From positions 1 to 58,464 of the forward strand of contig NZ_MECK01000168.1 of the NCBI RefSeq assembly GCF_014596465.1: DNA of 58,464 nucleotides, given 5' to 3'. Of this stretch, positions 35,655 through 44,440 are shown one piece after another. A program made the translations under genes and the position numbers. A model generated the notes under the pieces. It was given only the letters and a program-made list of their open reading frames with translations, was not told the origin of the DNA and searched no databases. The DNA comes from Streptomyces sp. CBMA123 (GTDB lineage Bacteria; Actinomycetota; Actinomycetes; Streptomycetales; Streptomycetaceae). Each line of letters starts with the position of its first letter. The first letter of the stretch is position 1.

Positions 35655-36197
35655 TCAGCCGGGCGACGCAGCCGGCCGGCCGTCGTTGGCAGCCGGCCGG
35701 CGCAGGTCCCGGCGCATGCAGAGCCGGGGCCAGCGGTCGAGGCCGTGCTCGGCCTCCCGGCGGCGGATCCCGCGCAGGCCGGGGGTGAGTTCGGCGTCGG
35801 TCAGCGGGCGGAAGCCGCAGCGGGCGTAGTAGGGGGCGTTCCAGGGGACGTCGGCGAAGGTGGTCAGGGTGAGCGCGGGGGCGTCGGTGCCCGCGGCGAG
35901 GTGCTCGATCAGGGCCCGGCCGATGCCCCGGCGGGCGTGGTCGGGGTGGACCGAGACCTGTTCGACGTGCAGCGCGCCGTCCACCGGTTCGGCCAGCAGG
36001 TAGCCGGCGACGGTGCCGTCGGGGGCCTCGGCGACCAGAGCGGTGCCGTGCTCCAGGTAGCGGGCCAGTTCCGCCGGGGCGGGGGGTTCGTCCTCGGCGA
36101 TCTCGGGCATCCCGATCTCCGCGAAGGGGGCTCCGGCCGCCCGTTCCAGTTCGCTCAGCAGGGGCAGTTCGTCCTCGGTGACGGCTCTGATGCGCAT
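35655..36197 (-). CDS. GNAT-family N-acetyltransferase
   Basis: Product of 180 residues. The acetyl-CoA-binding motif is VHPDHARRGIGRALIEHL (R-x-x-G-x-G/A), preceded by strand VAGYLLAEPVDGALHVEQVS and followed by the NAPYYARCGFRPL motif B. The substrate is unknown. The ATG (MRIRAVTEDELP) fits GNAT N termini; a 35-residue upstream extension does not. It converges with galM with only 12 bases between stops. Confidence 0.9.
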   Translation of the reverse strand: MRIRAVTEDELPLLSELERAAGAPFAEIGMPEIAEDEPPAPAELARYLEHGTALVAEAPDGTVAGYLLAEPVDGALHVEQVSVHPDHARRGIGRALIEHLAAGTDAPALTLTTFADVPWNAPYYARCGFRPLTDAELTPGLRGIRRREAEHGLDRWPRLCMRRDLRRPAANDGRPAASPG

Positions 36198-36350
36198 GCG
36201 TACCAGTCTGCTGCAGGCGTCTTCCGGCCACTCAGGGTGGTTCCCCGGCCACCTCGGAGTGGGGTGAATCGGACGAAGGCGGACATTGCGCCGCGCTGTC
36301 AACTACCGTGCGGCCACGTCCAGGACACGCGGGCGTAACGATCGCGGTTT

Positions 36351-36371
36351 CTTGCAGAAACTTGCTGCAAG
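36351..36371. promoter_or_regulatory. Candidate MalR operator upstream of malE
   Basis: CTTGCAG and CTGCAAG form a perfect dyad with a 7-base spacer that itself contains CTTG. Streptomycete MalR (LacI family) binds CTTGCAG/TTGCAAG-type inverted repeats in front of malE, so this fits both position and sequence. Confidence 0.7.
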
Positions 36372-36507
36372 ACCTTTCCGTCGCTCTTGCGCCGCTGTTA
36401 ACTTCCTTCCCGAGCCCGACGGCAGCAACGGTGCGGTCGGCACGAGGCAGCCATTATGCGCCTGTCTCGGAACATCTCGGGCACCCCCACCCTTCCTAGG
36501 AGTTCTC

Positions 36508-37788
36508 ATGCGGCGTGGCATCGCGGCCTCTGCCCTCGTTGTGGCCCTCGCGGTCTCGATGGCTGCCTGTGGCAGCAGTGGCGGCTCCGGTTCGGACGGC
36601 AAGGCCGACGGCCCGGTCACCCTCACCTACTGGGACACGTCGAACGCCACCAACGAGGCTCCTAACTACCAGGAACTGGTCAAGAAGTTCGAGGCGGCCA
36701 ACCCGACCATCAAGGTCGACTTCGTCAACGTGCCGTTCGACCAGGCGCAGAACAAGCTGCAGACCGCCATGGGGGCCAAGGGCGCGCCCGACGTCTTCCG
36801 CTCCGAGGTCGGCTGGACCGCCGCCTTCGCCAAGGCCGGCTTCCTGGAGCCGCTGGACGGCACCCCGGCCGCCGCCGACACCTCCGCCTTCCAGCCCAGC
36901 CTGATCCAGCAGGCCAAGTACGAGGGCAAGCTGTACGGCGTCCCGCTGGTCACCGACACCCTGGGCCTGCTCTACAACAAGGACCTGTTCGCCAAGGCCG
37001 GCATCACCGACGCCCCCAAGACCTGGGACGAGCTGAAGACCGACGCCGCCGCCGTCAAGGACAAGGCGGGCGTGGACGGCTTCTGGATGAAGGCCGCCGA
37101 CGGCTACTACGCGATGCCGTTCCTGTTCGGCGAGGGCACCGACGCGGTCGACGCCGCCGGCAAGAAGATCACCATCACCTCGCCCGAGGCCGTCAAGGGC
37201 ATCGAGACCTACAAGTCGATGTTCACCTCGCCCGGCACGGCCAAGGCGGACGTCACCACCGACGCCTACGCCCACATGATGGACGCCTTCAACAGCGGCA
37301 AGGTCGCGGCGATCATCCAGGGCCCCTGGGAGATCACCAACATCTACAAGGGCTCCGCGTTCGCCGACAAGAAGAACCTCGGCATCGCCTCCGTCCCGGC
37401 CGGTTCCAGCGGCAAGGCCGGTGCCCCCACCGGCGGCCACAACATCGCCGTCTACGCCGGTGCCGACAAGGCCCACAAGGCCGCCGCCGAGAAGTTCGCC
37501 GCCTTCATGACCTCGGCCGAGAGCCAGGCCTTCATCGCGCAGAAGAACTCCACTCTGCCGACCCGCTCGGACGCCTACACCGCCGACGTCAAGGCCGACC
37601 CGGGCATCGCCGGCTTCCAGGCCATCCTCGCCAGCGCCAAGCCGCGCCCCGAACTACCCGAGTACAGCTCGCTGTTCGACTCGCTCGGCACCAACCTGGG
37701 CAAGACCGTCCAGGGCACCAGCACCCAGGACTCGCTGAACACCGTGGCCACCGACTACGCCAAGCTCCTGCCGGGCTTCGCGAAGTAG
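36508..37788 (+). CDS. malE: Maltose/maltodextrin-binding lipoprotein
   Basis: Family 1 solute-binding protein of 426 residues. The lipoprotein signal reads MRRGIAASALVVALAVSMAA with the lipidated C21 in the lipobox. Mature motifs include TYWDTSNATNEAPNYQELVK, FRSEVGWTAAFAKAGFLEPL and GAPTGGHNIAVYAG. It delivers maltose/maltodextrin to MalFG. The ATG has AGGAG eight bases upstream. A long leader of about 150 bases separates it from the operator. A stable hairpin directly after the stop probably protects malE mRNA or damps malFG expression. Confidence 0.93.
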   Translation: MRRGIAASALVVALAVSMAACGSSGGSGSDGKADGPVTLTYWDTSNATNEAPNYQELVKKFEAANPTIKVDFVNVPFDQAQNKLQTAMGAKGAPDVFRSEVGWTAAFAKAGFLEPLDGTPAAADTSAFQPSLIQQAKYEGKLYGVPLVTDTLGLLYNKDLFAKAGITDAPKTWDELKTDAAAVKDKAGVDGFWMKAADGYYAMPFLFGEGTDAVDAAGKKITITSPEAVKGIETYKSMFTSPGTAKADVTTDAYAHMMDAFNSGKVAAIIQGPWEITNIYKGSAFADKKNLGIASVPAGSSGKAGAPTGGHNIAVYAGADKAHKAAAEKFAAFMTSAESQAFIAQKNSTLPTRSDAYTADVKADPGIAGFQAILASAKPRPELPEYSSLFDSLGTNLGKTVQGTSTQDSLNTVATDYAKLLPGFAK

Positions 37789-37797
37789 TCCCCACCG

Positions 37798-37825
37798 CCC
37801 GGCCCGCCGACCCCGGCGGGCCGGG
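37798..37825 (+). terminator. Intra-operon hairpin malE-malF
   Basis: Perfect 12-bp GC stem CCCGGCCCGCCG / CGGCGGGCCGGG with a 4-base ACCC loop, ten bases past the malE stop. Such partial terminators or stabilisers after binding-protein genes give excess binding protein over permease. Confidence 0.82.
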
Positions 37826-37867
37826 CCGTCGGCTCCCCCGAGACTTCCCCCCGAGAAGGTGCAAACG

Positions 37868-38869
37868 ATGTCAGTCGCCGTGCAGGGCGCCACCGGCAAG
37901 GGCAGCCGGGAGCGCGATCAGCGTCCGGGTCCGCTGGAACGCCTCAAGCGCTCCTACGCCAGGCACTGGTACGCCTACGCGATGATCGCCCCGGTCGTGC
38001 TGGTGCTCGGCGCACTGGTGTTCTACCCGCTGGTCCAGGGCATCTGGCTGACCCTCACCGACGCCAACAGCCTCAACGTCGCCCGCAAGATCGGCGTCAA
38101 CGAGATCCCGGCCAGCTACCAGTACATCGGCTTCCACAACTACGCCGACATCCTCTGGGGCCCCGGCTCGTACGACCGGTTCTGGTCCCACTTCGTGTGG
38201 ACCATCGCCTGGACGGTCATCTGCGTCTGCCTGCACTACACCCTCGGCCTCGGCCTCGCCGTCCTGCTCAACAAGAAGCTCCGCGGGCGCGCCGCCTACC
38301 GGATGCTGCTCATCCTCCCGTGGGCCGTCCCCACCTTCGTCACCGTCTTCTCCTGGCGGCTGATGCTCTCCGACGGCGGGGTCGTCAACACCCTGCTCTC
38401 CACCCTGCACCTGCCCGAGCCCGCCTGGCTCACCGACCCGTGGGCGCAGAAGGCGGCCGCGATCCTGGTCAACACCTGGGCCGGCGTGCCGTTCATGATG
38501 ATCTCGCTGCTCGGCGGCCTGCAGTCGATCCCGGCCGAGCTGTACGAGGCCGCCGAGATGGACGGCGCCACCCGCTGGCAGCAGTTCCGGCACATCACCC
38601 TGCCCGGGCTGCGCAGCGTCTCCTCCACCGTCGTGCTGCTCGGCGTGATCTGGACCTTCAACCAGTTCAACGTGATCTTCCTGCTGTTCGGCAAGGGCGC
38701 CCCGGACGCCCAGCTGCTGGTCACCTGGGCCTACCGCCTGGGCTTCGGCCAACTCCCCCGGGACTACGCCGGGTCCGCCGCGTACGGCGTGATCCTGCTG
38801 TCCATCCTGATCGTCTTCACCGCCTTCTACCGGCGCTGGCTCGCCCGCAACGAGCAGGCCAACGGCTGA
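37868..38869 (+). CDS. malF: Maltose ABC transporter permease MalF
   Basis: Product of 333 residues with six membrane helices beginning at AYAMIAPVVLVLGALVFYPL. The ATPase-coupling EAA loop is AAEMDGATRWQQFRHITLPG. N-terminal residues are basic and cytoplasmic. The ATG is preceded by GAGAAGG at suitable distance; a GTG three codons upstream is too close to that site. No ATPase gene is in the operon, so the shared MsiK ATPase is presumably used, as known for streptomycete sugar transporters. Confidence 0.93.
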   Translation: MSVAVQGATGKGSRERDQRPGPLERLKRSYARHWYAYAMIAPVVLVLGALVFYPLVQGIWLTLTDANSLNVARKIGVNEIPASYQYIGFHNYADILWGPGSYDRFWSHFVWTIAWTVICVCLHYTLGLGLAVLLNKKLRGRAAYRMLLILPWAVPTFVTVFSWRLMLSDGGVVNTLLSTLHLPEPAWLTDPWAQKAAAILVNTWAGVPFMMISLLGGLQSIPAELYEAAEMDGATRWQQFRHITLPGLRSVSSTVVLLGVIWTFNQFNVIFLLFGKGAPDAQLLVTWAYRLGFGQLPRDYAGSAAYGVILLSILIVFTAFYRRWLARNEQANG

Positions 38870-38939
38870 GGCCCCGGACCCAGTCGACCCCGGACCCCGT
38901 CGACCTCCACAGGTCGACCCACGAAGGCAGGTAACCCCG

Positions 38940-39857
38940 ATGAGCACCACCACCGAACGTCCCGCCGAACGCCCCGCTCCCACGGCGACCGCGGCCCGGC
39001 CCGCGCGGCCCGTCAAGTTCCGCCCGCGCGGCGAGAGCAGCCCGCTGTCCAAGGCGCTGTCCCACGGCGTCCTGATCGTGGCCAGCCTGATCGCGCTGTT
39101 CCCGATCGGGTGGATCCTCTTCGTCTCGCTCGGGCCGGACAAGAACGACTACCTCCACCCCGGCGAGATCTTCGGCAAGCTCACGCTGTCCAACTACCAG
39201 CACGTGCTGGGCGACACCGACTTCTTCACCTGGTTCGGCAACTCCCTGCTGGTGGCCGGCGTGACCACCGTGTTCGGCGTGCTGCTCGCCGCCACCGCCG
39301 GCTACGCCGTCTCCCGGATGAAGTTCCCCGGGCACAAGCCGCTGATGTGGTCGCTGCTGGTCACCCAGATGTTCCCGATCGCGGTGCTGATCGTGCCGAT
39401 GTACACGATGCTCTCCGCGCTCGACCTGCTGGACAGCTACGCCGGCCTGATCCTGGTCTACTCCACCACCACCGTGCCGTACTGCGCCTGGCTGATGAAG
39501 GGCTACTTCGACACCATCCCGGTGGAGATCGACGAGGCCGGCCGGGTCGACGGGCTCAGCCCGTTCGGCACCTTCTGGCGGCTGGTGCTGCCGCTCGCCC
39601 GGCCGGGCCTGGCGGTGGCCGCGTTCTACTCCTTCCTGACCTACTGGGCCGAGGTGCCGTTCGCCTCCACCTTCATGCTCAGCTCCGACAAGTACACGCT
39701 GGCTGTCGGCCTGCAGAGCTTCGTCAGCGAGCACGACGCCCAGTGGAACCTGATGGCCGCCACCGCCGTGCTGATCGCCATCCCGTCCGCGGCCTTCTTC
39801 TACCTGGTGCAGCGCCACCTGGTCACCGGACTGACCGCCGGCGCCTCCAAGTCCTGA
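38940..39857 (+). CDS. malG: Maltose ABC transporter permease MalG
   Basis: Product of 305 residues, second permease of the maltose system. The EAA loop is EIDEAGRVDGLSPFGTFWRL, and NSLLVAGVTTVFGVLLAATAGYAVSRMKF is the family core. An Ala/Pro-rich N-terminal tail of about 35 residues precedes the first helix. The 70-base gap from malF holds GTCGACC repeats but no strong terminator. Confidence 0.93.
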   Translation: MSTTTERPAERPAPTATAARPARPVKFRPRGESSPLSKALSHGVLIVASLIALFPIGWILFVSLGPDKNDYLHPGEIFGKLTLSNYQHVLGDTDFFTWFGNSLLVAGVTTVFGVLLAATAGYAVSRMKFPGHKPLMWSLLVTQMFPIAVLIVPMYTMLSALDLLDSYAGLILVYSTTTVPYCAWLMKGYFDTIPVEIDEAGRVDGLSPFGTFWRLVLPLARPGLAVAAFYSFLTYWAEVPFASTFMLSSDKYTLAVGLQSFVSEHDAQWNLMAATAVLIAIPSAAFFYLVQRHLVTGLTAGASKS

Positions 39858-39930
39858 CGCCCCCGCACGTCTCAGCGCTTCCCGACGACCAAGCGCTCCC
39901 CGCTCCTCTAGTCCCCAAGGGATACCGTCC

Positions 39931-41646
39931 ATGACCCAGAACCTGGCCGACACCTCCCGGCCCGCCGCCGACACCGCGCACGAGGCGGCCTCCCCGGCTC
40001 CCGTGACCGGCGGCGCGTCCAGAGACTGGTGGCGGGACGCGGTCATCTACCAGGTGTACCCGCGCAGTTTCGCCGACTCCAACGGGGACGGCATGGGCGA
40101 CCTGCCCGGCATCCGCAGCCGCCTGCCGTACCTGCGGGACCTCGGCGTGGACGCCGTCTGGCTCTCCCCGTTCTACGCCTCGCCGCAGGCCGACGCCGGC
40201 TACGACGTCGCCGACTACCGCGCGGTGGACCCGATGTTCGGCACCCTGCTGGACGCCGACGCGCTGATCCGCGACGCCCACCAGCTGGGGCTGCGGATCA
40301 TCGTCGACCTCGTCCCCAACCACTCCTCGGACCAGCACGAGTGGTTCCAGCGCGCCCTGCGCGAGGGCCCCGGCTCCCCGCTGCGCGACCGCTACCACTT
40401 CCGCCCCGGCAAGGGCGAGGACGGCGAACTGCCGCCCAACGACTGGGAGTCCATCTTCGGCGGCCCGGCCTGGACCCGCAGCGAGAACCCGGACGGCACC
40501 CCCGGCGACTGGTACCTGCACCTGTTCGCCCCCGAGCAGCCCGACTTCAACTGGGAGAACCAGGCCGTCGCCGACGAGTTCCGCTCGATCCTGCGCTTCT
40601 GGCTGGACATGGGCGTGGACGGCTTCCGCATCGACGTCGCCCACGGTCTGGTCAAGGCCCCCGGCCTGCCCGACCTCGGCGGCGCCGACCAGCTCAAGCT
40701 GCTCGGCAACGACGTCATGCCGTTCTTCGACCAGGACGGCGTGCACGAGATCTACCGCAGCTGGCGCCGGATCCTCGACGAGTACCCGGGCCAGCGGATC
40801 GGCGTCGCCGAGGCCTGGACCCCGACCGTCCAGCGCACCGCCAACTACGTCCGCCCCGACGAACTGCACCAGGCCTTCAACTTCCAGTACCTGGGCACCG
40901 ATTGGGACGCCGCCGCGCTGCGCGAGGTGATCGACCTCTCGCTCGACTCGATGCGTCCGGTCGACGCGCCCACCACCTGGGTGCTGTCCAACCACGACGT
41001 CACCCGGCACGCCACCCGGTTCGCCAACGAGCCCGGCCTCGGCACCCAGATCCGCACCCCCGGCGACCGCGCGCTCGGCCTGCGACGGGCCCGCGCCGCC
41101 ACCCTGCTGATGCTCGCGCTGCCCGGCTCCGCGTACGTCTACCAGGGCGAGGAACTCGGCCTGCCGGACGTCACCGACCTGCCCGACGAGGTCCGCCAGG
41201 ACCCGTCCTTCTTCCGCCAGGCCGGCCAGGACGGCTACCGCGACGGCTGCCGGGTCCCGATCCCGTGGTCCGGCGCCGAGGCCCCGTACGGCTTCGGACC
41301 GGTCGCGGGCGGGCCGTCCTGGCTGCCGCAGCCGGCCGAGTGGGCCGAACTGAGCGTCGAGGCGCAGACCGGCGACCCGACCTCCACCCTGGAGCTCTAC
41401 CGCAGCGCGCTCGCCGTCCGACGGGCCCAGCCCGACCTCGGCGCCGGCACCGAGGTCGAGTGGCTGGACGGCCCCGAGGGCACCCTCGCCTTCCGGCGCG
41501 GCTCCTTCGTCTGCACGGTGAACACCACCGGCGCACCGGTGCGCATCCCCGCACCGGGCCGGCTGCTGCTGGCCTCGGCCGAACTCGTGGTGGACGGCGG
41601 CGAGACGGTGCTCGCTCCGGACGCCACCGGCTGGTGGGCGGTCTGA
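39931..41646 (+). CDS. aglA: Alpha-glucosidase, GH13 family
   Basis: Product of 571 residues. The GH13 catalytic barrel shows region I VDLVPNHSS, region II GFRIDVAHG with nucleophile D235, region III GVAEAW with acid/base E294, and region IV SNHDVTRH with D356. YQVYPRSFADSNGDGMGDL and EGAPFD-less oligo-1,6/alpha-glucosidase spacing suggest hydrolysis of maltose and short maltodextrins to glucose. No signal peptide, so it acts on imported sugar. It follows malG by 73 bases. The symbol is by analogy with the mal-agl locus of Streptomyces. Confidence 0.9.
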   Translation: MTQNLADTSRPAADTAHEAASPAPVTGGASRDWWRDAVIYQVYPRSFADSNGDGMGDLPGIRSRLPYLRDLGVDAVWLSPFYASPQADAGYDVADYRAVDPMFGTLLDADALIRDAHQLGLRIIVDLVPNHSSDQHEWFQRALREGPGSPLRDRYHFRPGKGEDGELPPNDWESIFGGPAWTRSENPDGTPGDWYLHLFAPEQPDFNWENQAVADEFRSILRFWLDMGVDGFRIDVAHGLVKAPGLPDLGGADQLKLLGNDVMPFFDQDGVHEIYRSWRRILDEYPGQRIGVAEAWTPTVQRTANYVRPDELHQAFNFQYLGTDWDAAALREVIDLSLDSMRPVDAPTTWVLSNHDVTRHATRFANEPGLGTQIRTPGDRALGLRRARAATLLMLALPGSAYVYQGEELGLPDVTDLPDEVRQDPSFFRQAGQDGYRDGCRVPIPWSGAEAPYGFGPVAGGPSWLPQPAEWAELSVEAQTGDPTSTLELYRSALAVRRAQPDLGAGTEVEWLDGPEGTLAFRRGSFVCTVNTTGAPVRIPAPGRLLLASAELVVDGGETVLAPDATGWWAV

Positions 41647-41671
41647 CGTGGTTGCAATAGGCTCTGGGACC

Positions 41672-42691
41672 GTGACTACGGCGCGACTCTCAGACATCGC
41701 GGCGCAGGCGGGGGTCAGCGAAGCCACCGTCTCCCGCGTGCTCAACGGCAAGGCGAACGTCTCCGCCGCCACCAGGCAGACCGTCCTGGCGGCGCTCGAC
41801 GTGCTCGGCTACGAGCGGCCGACCCGGCTGCGCCAGCGCAGCGCCGGGCTGATCGGGCTGATCACACCGGAGTTGAGCAACCCGATCTTCCCCGCGCTGG
41901 CGCAGGTGATCGAGCAGGTGCTCAGCCGGCACGGGTACACGCCGGTGCTGTGCACCCAGACCCCGGGCGGCTCCACCGAGGACGAACTGGTCGAGATGCT
42001 GGTGGACCGGGGAGTGGCGGGCATCGTCTTCGTCTCCGGACTGCACGCCGACTCCACGGCCGACCACGACCGCTACGCCCGACTGTCCGGGCGCGGGGTG
42101 CCGTTCGTGCTGATCAACGGCTACAGCGAGAAGATCGACGCGCCGTTCATCTCGCCGGACGACCGCTCCGCGATGTGGATGGCCGTCCAGCACCTGGCCG
42201 AACTCGGGCACGAGCGGATCGGCCTGGCGGTCGGGCAGCGGCGGTACGTGCCGGTGCTGCGCAAGATCGAGGGCTTCACGGCCGCGATGCGCGAGCTGCT
42301 CGGGCACAGCCAGGAGCAGGCCGAGGGCCTCGTCCACCACACGCTGTTCAGCGTGGAGGGCGGCCACGCGGCGGCCGGCGCGCTGCTCGACAAGGGCTGC
42401 ACGGCGATCGTCTGCGGGAGCGACATGATGGCGCTCGGGGCGATCCGGGCGGTGCGCCAGCGCGGGCTGTCGGTGCCGCAGGACGTGTCGGTGGTCGGTT
42501 TCGACGACTCGCCGCTGATCGCCTTCACCGAACCGCCGTTGACCACGATCCGGCAGCCGGTCGAGGCGATGGCGACGGCCGCGGTGGACGCCCTGCTGGA
42601 GGAGGTCGGCGGGAACGCCGCCCAGCGCGGGGAGTTCATGTTCCAGCCGGAGCTGGTGATGCGGGGCTCGACGGGGGCCCGCGGGCGCTGA
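41672..42691 (+). CDS. malR: LacI-family maltose repressor MalR
   Basis: LacI-family regulator of 339 residues. The HTH is at 3-50 (RLSDIAAQAGVSEATVSRVL, then GKANVS) with hinge LRQRSAGLIGLITPELSNPI; the effector domain includes GIVFVSGL and VGFDDSPLIAF. It probably represses malE-aglA at the CTTGCAG dyad. A TAGGCT sequence at 41659-41664 lies eight bases before the GTG, at the distance expected for a leaderless message, so the gene may have its own promoter overlapping the end of aglA. Here it sits at the 3' end of the operon, whereas it is divergent from malE in S. coelicolor. Confidence 0.92.
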   Translation: MTTARLSDIAAQAGVSEATVSRVLNGKANVSAATRQTVLAALDVLGYERPTRLRQRSAGLIGLITPELSNPIFPALAQVIEQVLSRHGYTPVLCTQTPGGSTEDELVEMLVDRGVAGIVFVSGLHADSTADHDRYARLSGRGVPFVLINGYSEKIDAPFISPDDRSAMWMAVQHLAELGHERIGLAVGQRRYVPVLRKIEGFTAAMRELLGHSQEQAEGLVHHTLFSVEGGHAAAGALLDKGCTAIVCGSDMMALGAIRAVRQRGLSVPQDVSVVGFDDSPLIAFTEPPLTTIRQPVEAMATAAVDALLEEVGGNAAQRGEFMFQPELVMRGSTGARGR

Positions 42692-42740
42692 GGCCGATGG
42701 GCCGGCTTCGTGCGCCGAGGCCGGTGGGCGGTGCCAACTG

Positions 42741-42776
42741 ACGGGCCCCGGAGGGCGGTTGCTCTCCGGGGCCCGT
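42741..42776 (+). terminator. Terminator after malR
   Basis: Perfect 13-bp stem ACGGGCCCCGGAG with its complement and a 10-base loop. Confidence 0.87.
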
Positions 42777-42818
42777 CGGCGTGCCGGTGCGGCCGTCTCG
42801 ACCGGTCGGCCCGTCCGC

Positions 42819-42935
42819 TCAGCCCTCCTGGACGGCCGGGCGGTCGGCGCCGACCCGCTGCCCGTCGGCCGTACCGGAGAGCAGCATCGCGTCGATCGCG
42901 AGGTTCGCGTCGAGCGTGACGGCGACCTGGGCCAT
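42819..42935 (-). CDS. 38-residue small protein
   Basis: A 39-codon frame with the very strong ribosome site GAGGAGGAGG seven to eight bases before the ATG. The product begins MAQVAVTLDANLAIDAML and ends in DRPAVQEG. It is acidic, has no cysteine and no membrane helix, and a short amphipathic helix is likely in LDANLAIDAMLLSG. GC-rich third positions support coding. Not recognised. It lies between the malR terminator and the terminator of the wall hydrolase, so it is a unit of its own. Confidence 0.65.
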   Translation of the reverse strand: MAQVAVTLDANLAIDAMLLSGTADGQRVGADRPAVQEG

Positions 42936-43022
42936 GGTGCCTCCTCCTCGGGTGCAGAGCAGCAGCATGCCCCGCGGGCCGGAGTCTGACCATGCGGACG
43001 TCGACCTCGCGGATACGCCGAA

Positions 43023-43054
43023 GCCCCGGGGGAGCGACCAGACTCTCCCGGGGC
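43023..43054. terminator. Terminator after the wall hydrolase gene
   Basis: A 12-bp stem with one G-T pair (GCCCCGGGGGAG / CTCTCCCGGGGC) and an 8-base loop, about 50 bases past the hydrolase stop on the minus strand. Confidence 0.8.
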
Positions 43055-43105
43055 GGTCGGCTAACGACCGTCAGCCGTCAGGGGTGCGCGGTGAGCGCGG
43101 TGTCC

Positions 43106-44431
43106 TCAGACCCGGCCGGCGAAGTCCGGGGCCCAGTTGGCGATGGTCTGGAGGCGGACGCCCGAGCTCGGGTTGGCGGCCTCGACGTACTGGCCGCCGC
43201 CGATGTAGATGGCGACGTGGTAGACGCCGGAGTCCTGGCCGTTGTTCGACCAGAACAGCAGGTCGCCCGGCTGCAGGCTGTCCAGCGAGACGTGGGTGCT
43301 GGCGGCGGCCTGGTCGGCGGCGACGCGCGGGATGTTGATGCCCGCGGCGCGCAGCGCGGCCTGGGTCAGGCCGGAGCAGTCCCAGCCGCCGTTGCCGGTG
43401 CCGCCGTAGACGTACGCCTGGCCGACCTTCGACTGGGCGAAGGAGACCGCGGCGGCCATGCTGCCGGTGGCGGCCTGGGCCGGGGCCGGGGTCTGCGCCT
43501 GGGCGGCCGGCTTCGCGGCGGGCTTGGACGCCGGCTTCGAGGCGGTGGACTTGTCCTGGGCCATCGGCTTGGCGTTCACGGCACCGCCGTTCGAGGCCTG
43601 GCCGGACTTCTGCGAGCGGTCGAACCAGGTGAAGTCCGAGCCGGACTTGGTGGCGGTGGAGGACTGGTCGGCCTGGGCCGCGCCGCCGTCACCGAAGGTC
43701 AGCTGCTCGCCCGGGTAGATGGTGTCCGGGCCCTCGGTCAGGGTGCCGCGGTTGAGCTCGTAGAGCCGCTGCCAGCCGCCCTGGACGTTGTGCTTGTCGG
43801 CGATCGAGGACAGCCAGTCGCCGTCGACGACGGTGTAGCCGCCGCCCTGGGCCTGCGCCTGACGCTGCTGCGCCCAGCCGCCGTTGGCGGAGGCGGCCGA
43901 GTCGGTGGCGGCGGAGGACGCGGCGGCGGAGTCACCGGAGGCCTGCGCCTGGTCCTGGGCGGGCGCCGCCGGCTTGGCGGGCTTCGCGGCCTGGGCCGGC
44001 TTGGTGGCGGCCTTGGCGGTGGTGGAGCCGGCCGAGGTGTCGACGGTCGCCGGGGCGCCGCCCTTGGTCAGACCGGCCTGGACGGAGCAGACCGGCCAGG
44101 CGCCGGGGCCCTGCGAGGCGAGGACCTTCTCGGCGATGGCGATCTGCTGGTCCTTGGTGGCCTGGTTGGCCTGCGGTGCGTACGCGGTACCGCCGAAGGC
44201 GGCCCAGGTGCTGGAGGTGAACTGCAGGCCGCCGTAGAAGCCGTTGCCGGTGTTGATGCTCCAGTTGCCGGTGCTCTCGCACTGGGCGACCTTGTCCCAG
44301 GTGGCGACTGAGGCGGCGTTGGCGGTGCCGGTGGTGAGGCAGGGGACGGTGAGGCCGACGCCGGCGACGCCGAGGGCGGCGATCACGCGACGGGTGCGGC
44401 TGGACAGGCGGTTGCCGTTGGAAGGCAGCAT
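43106..44431 (-). CDS. Secreted Rpf-LysM-NlpC/P60 cell-wall hydrolase
   Basis: Product of 441 residues with a Sec signal (about 1-40, ending GTANA). An Rpf transglycosylase domain follows (about 43-120: WDKVAQCESTGNW with catalytic E52, then FYGGLQFTSSTWAAFGG). After an Ala/Lys linker comes a LysM domain (VVDGDWLSSIADKHNVQGGW through IYPGEQLTF), a second linker, and a C-terminal NlpC/P60 peptidase (C352 in WDCSGL, H405 in VYHVAIYIGGG). It would cut both the glycan and the stem peptide of peptidoglycan, as in spore germination and growth. RpfA of S. coelicolor has only Rpf plus LysM, so the peptidase is an addition. Control is by the leader described next. Confidence 0.92.
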   Translation of the reverse strand: MLPSNGNRLSSRTRRVIAALGVAGVGLTVPCLTTGTANAASVATWDKVAQCESTGNWSINTGNGFYGGLQFTSSTWAAFGGTAYAPQANQATKDQQIAIAEKVLASQGPGAWPVCSVQAGLTKGGAPATVDTSAGSTTAKAATKPAQAAKPAKPAAPAQDQAQASGDSAAASSAATDSAASANGGWAQQRQAQAQGGGYTVVDGDWLSSIADKHNVQGGWQRLYELNRGTLTEGPDTIYPGEQLTFGDGGAAQADQSSTATKSGSDFTWFDRSQKSGQASNGGAVNAKPMAQDKSTASKPASKPAAKPAAQAQTPAPAQAATGSMAAAVSFAQSKVGQAYVYGGTGNGGWDCSGLTQAALRAAGINIPRVAADQAAASTHVSLDSLQPGDLLFWSNNGQDSGVYHVAIYIGGGQYVEAANPSSGVRLQTIANWAPDFAGRV

Positions 44432-44440
44432 GAAGACGCG

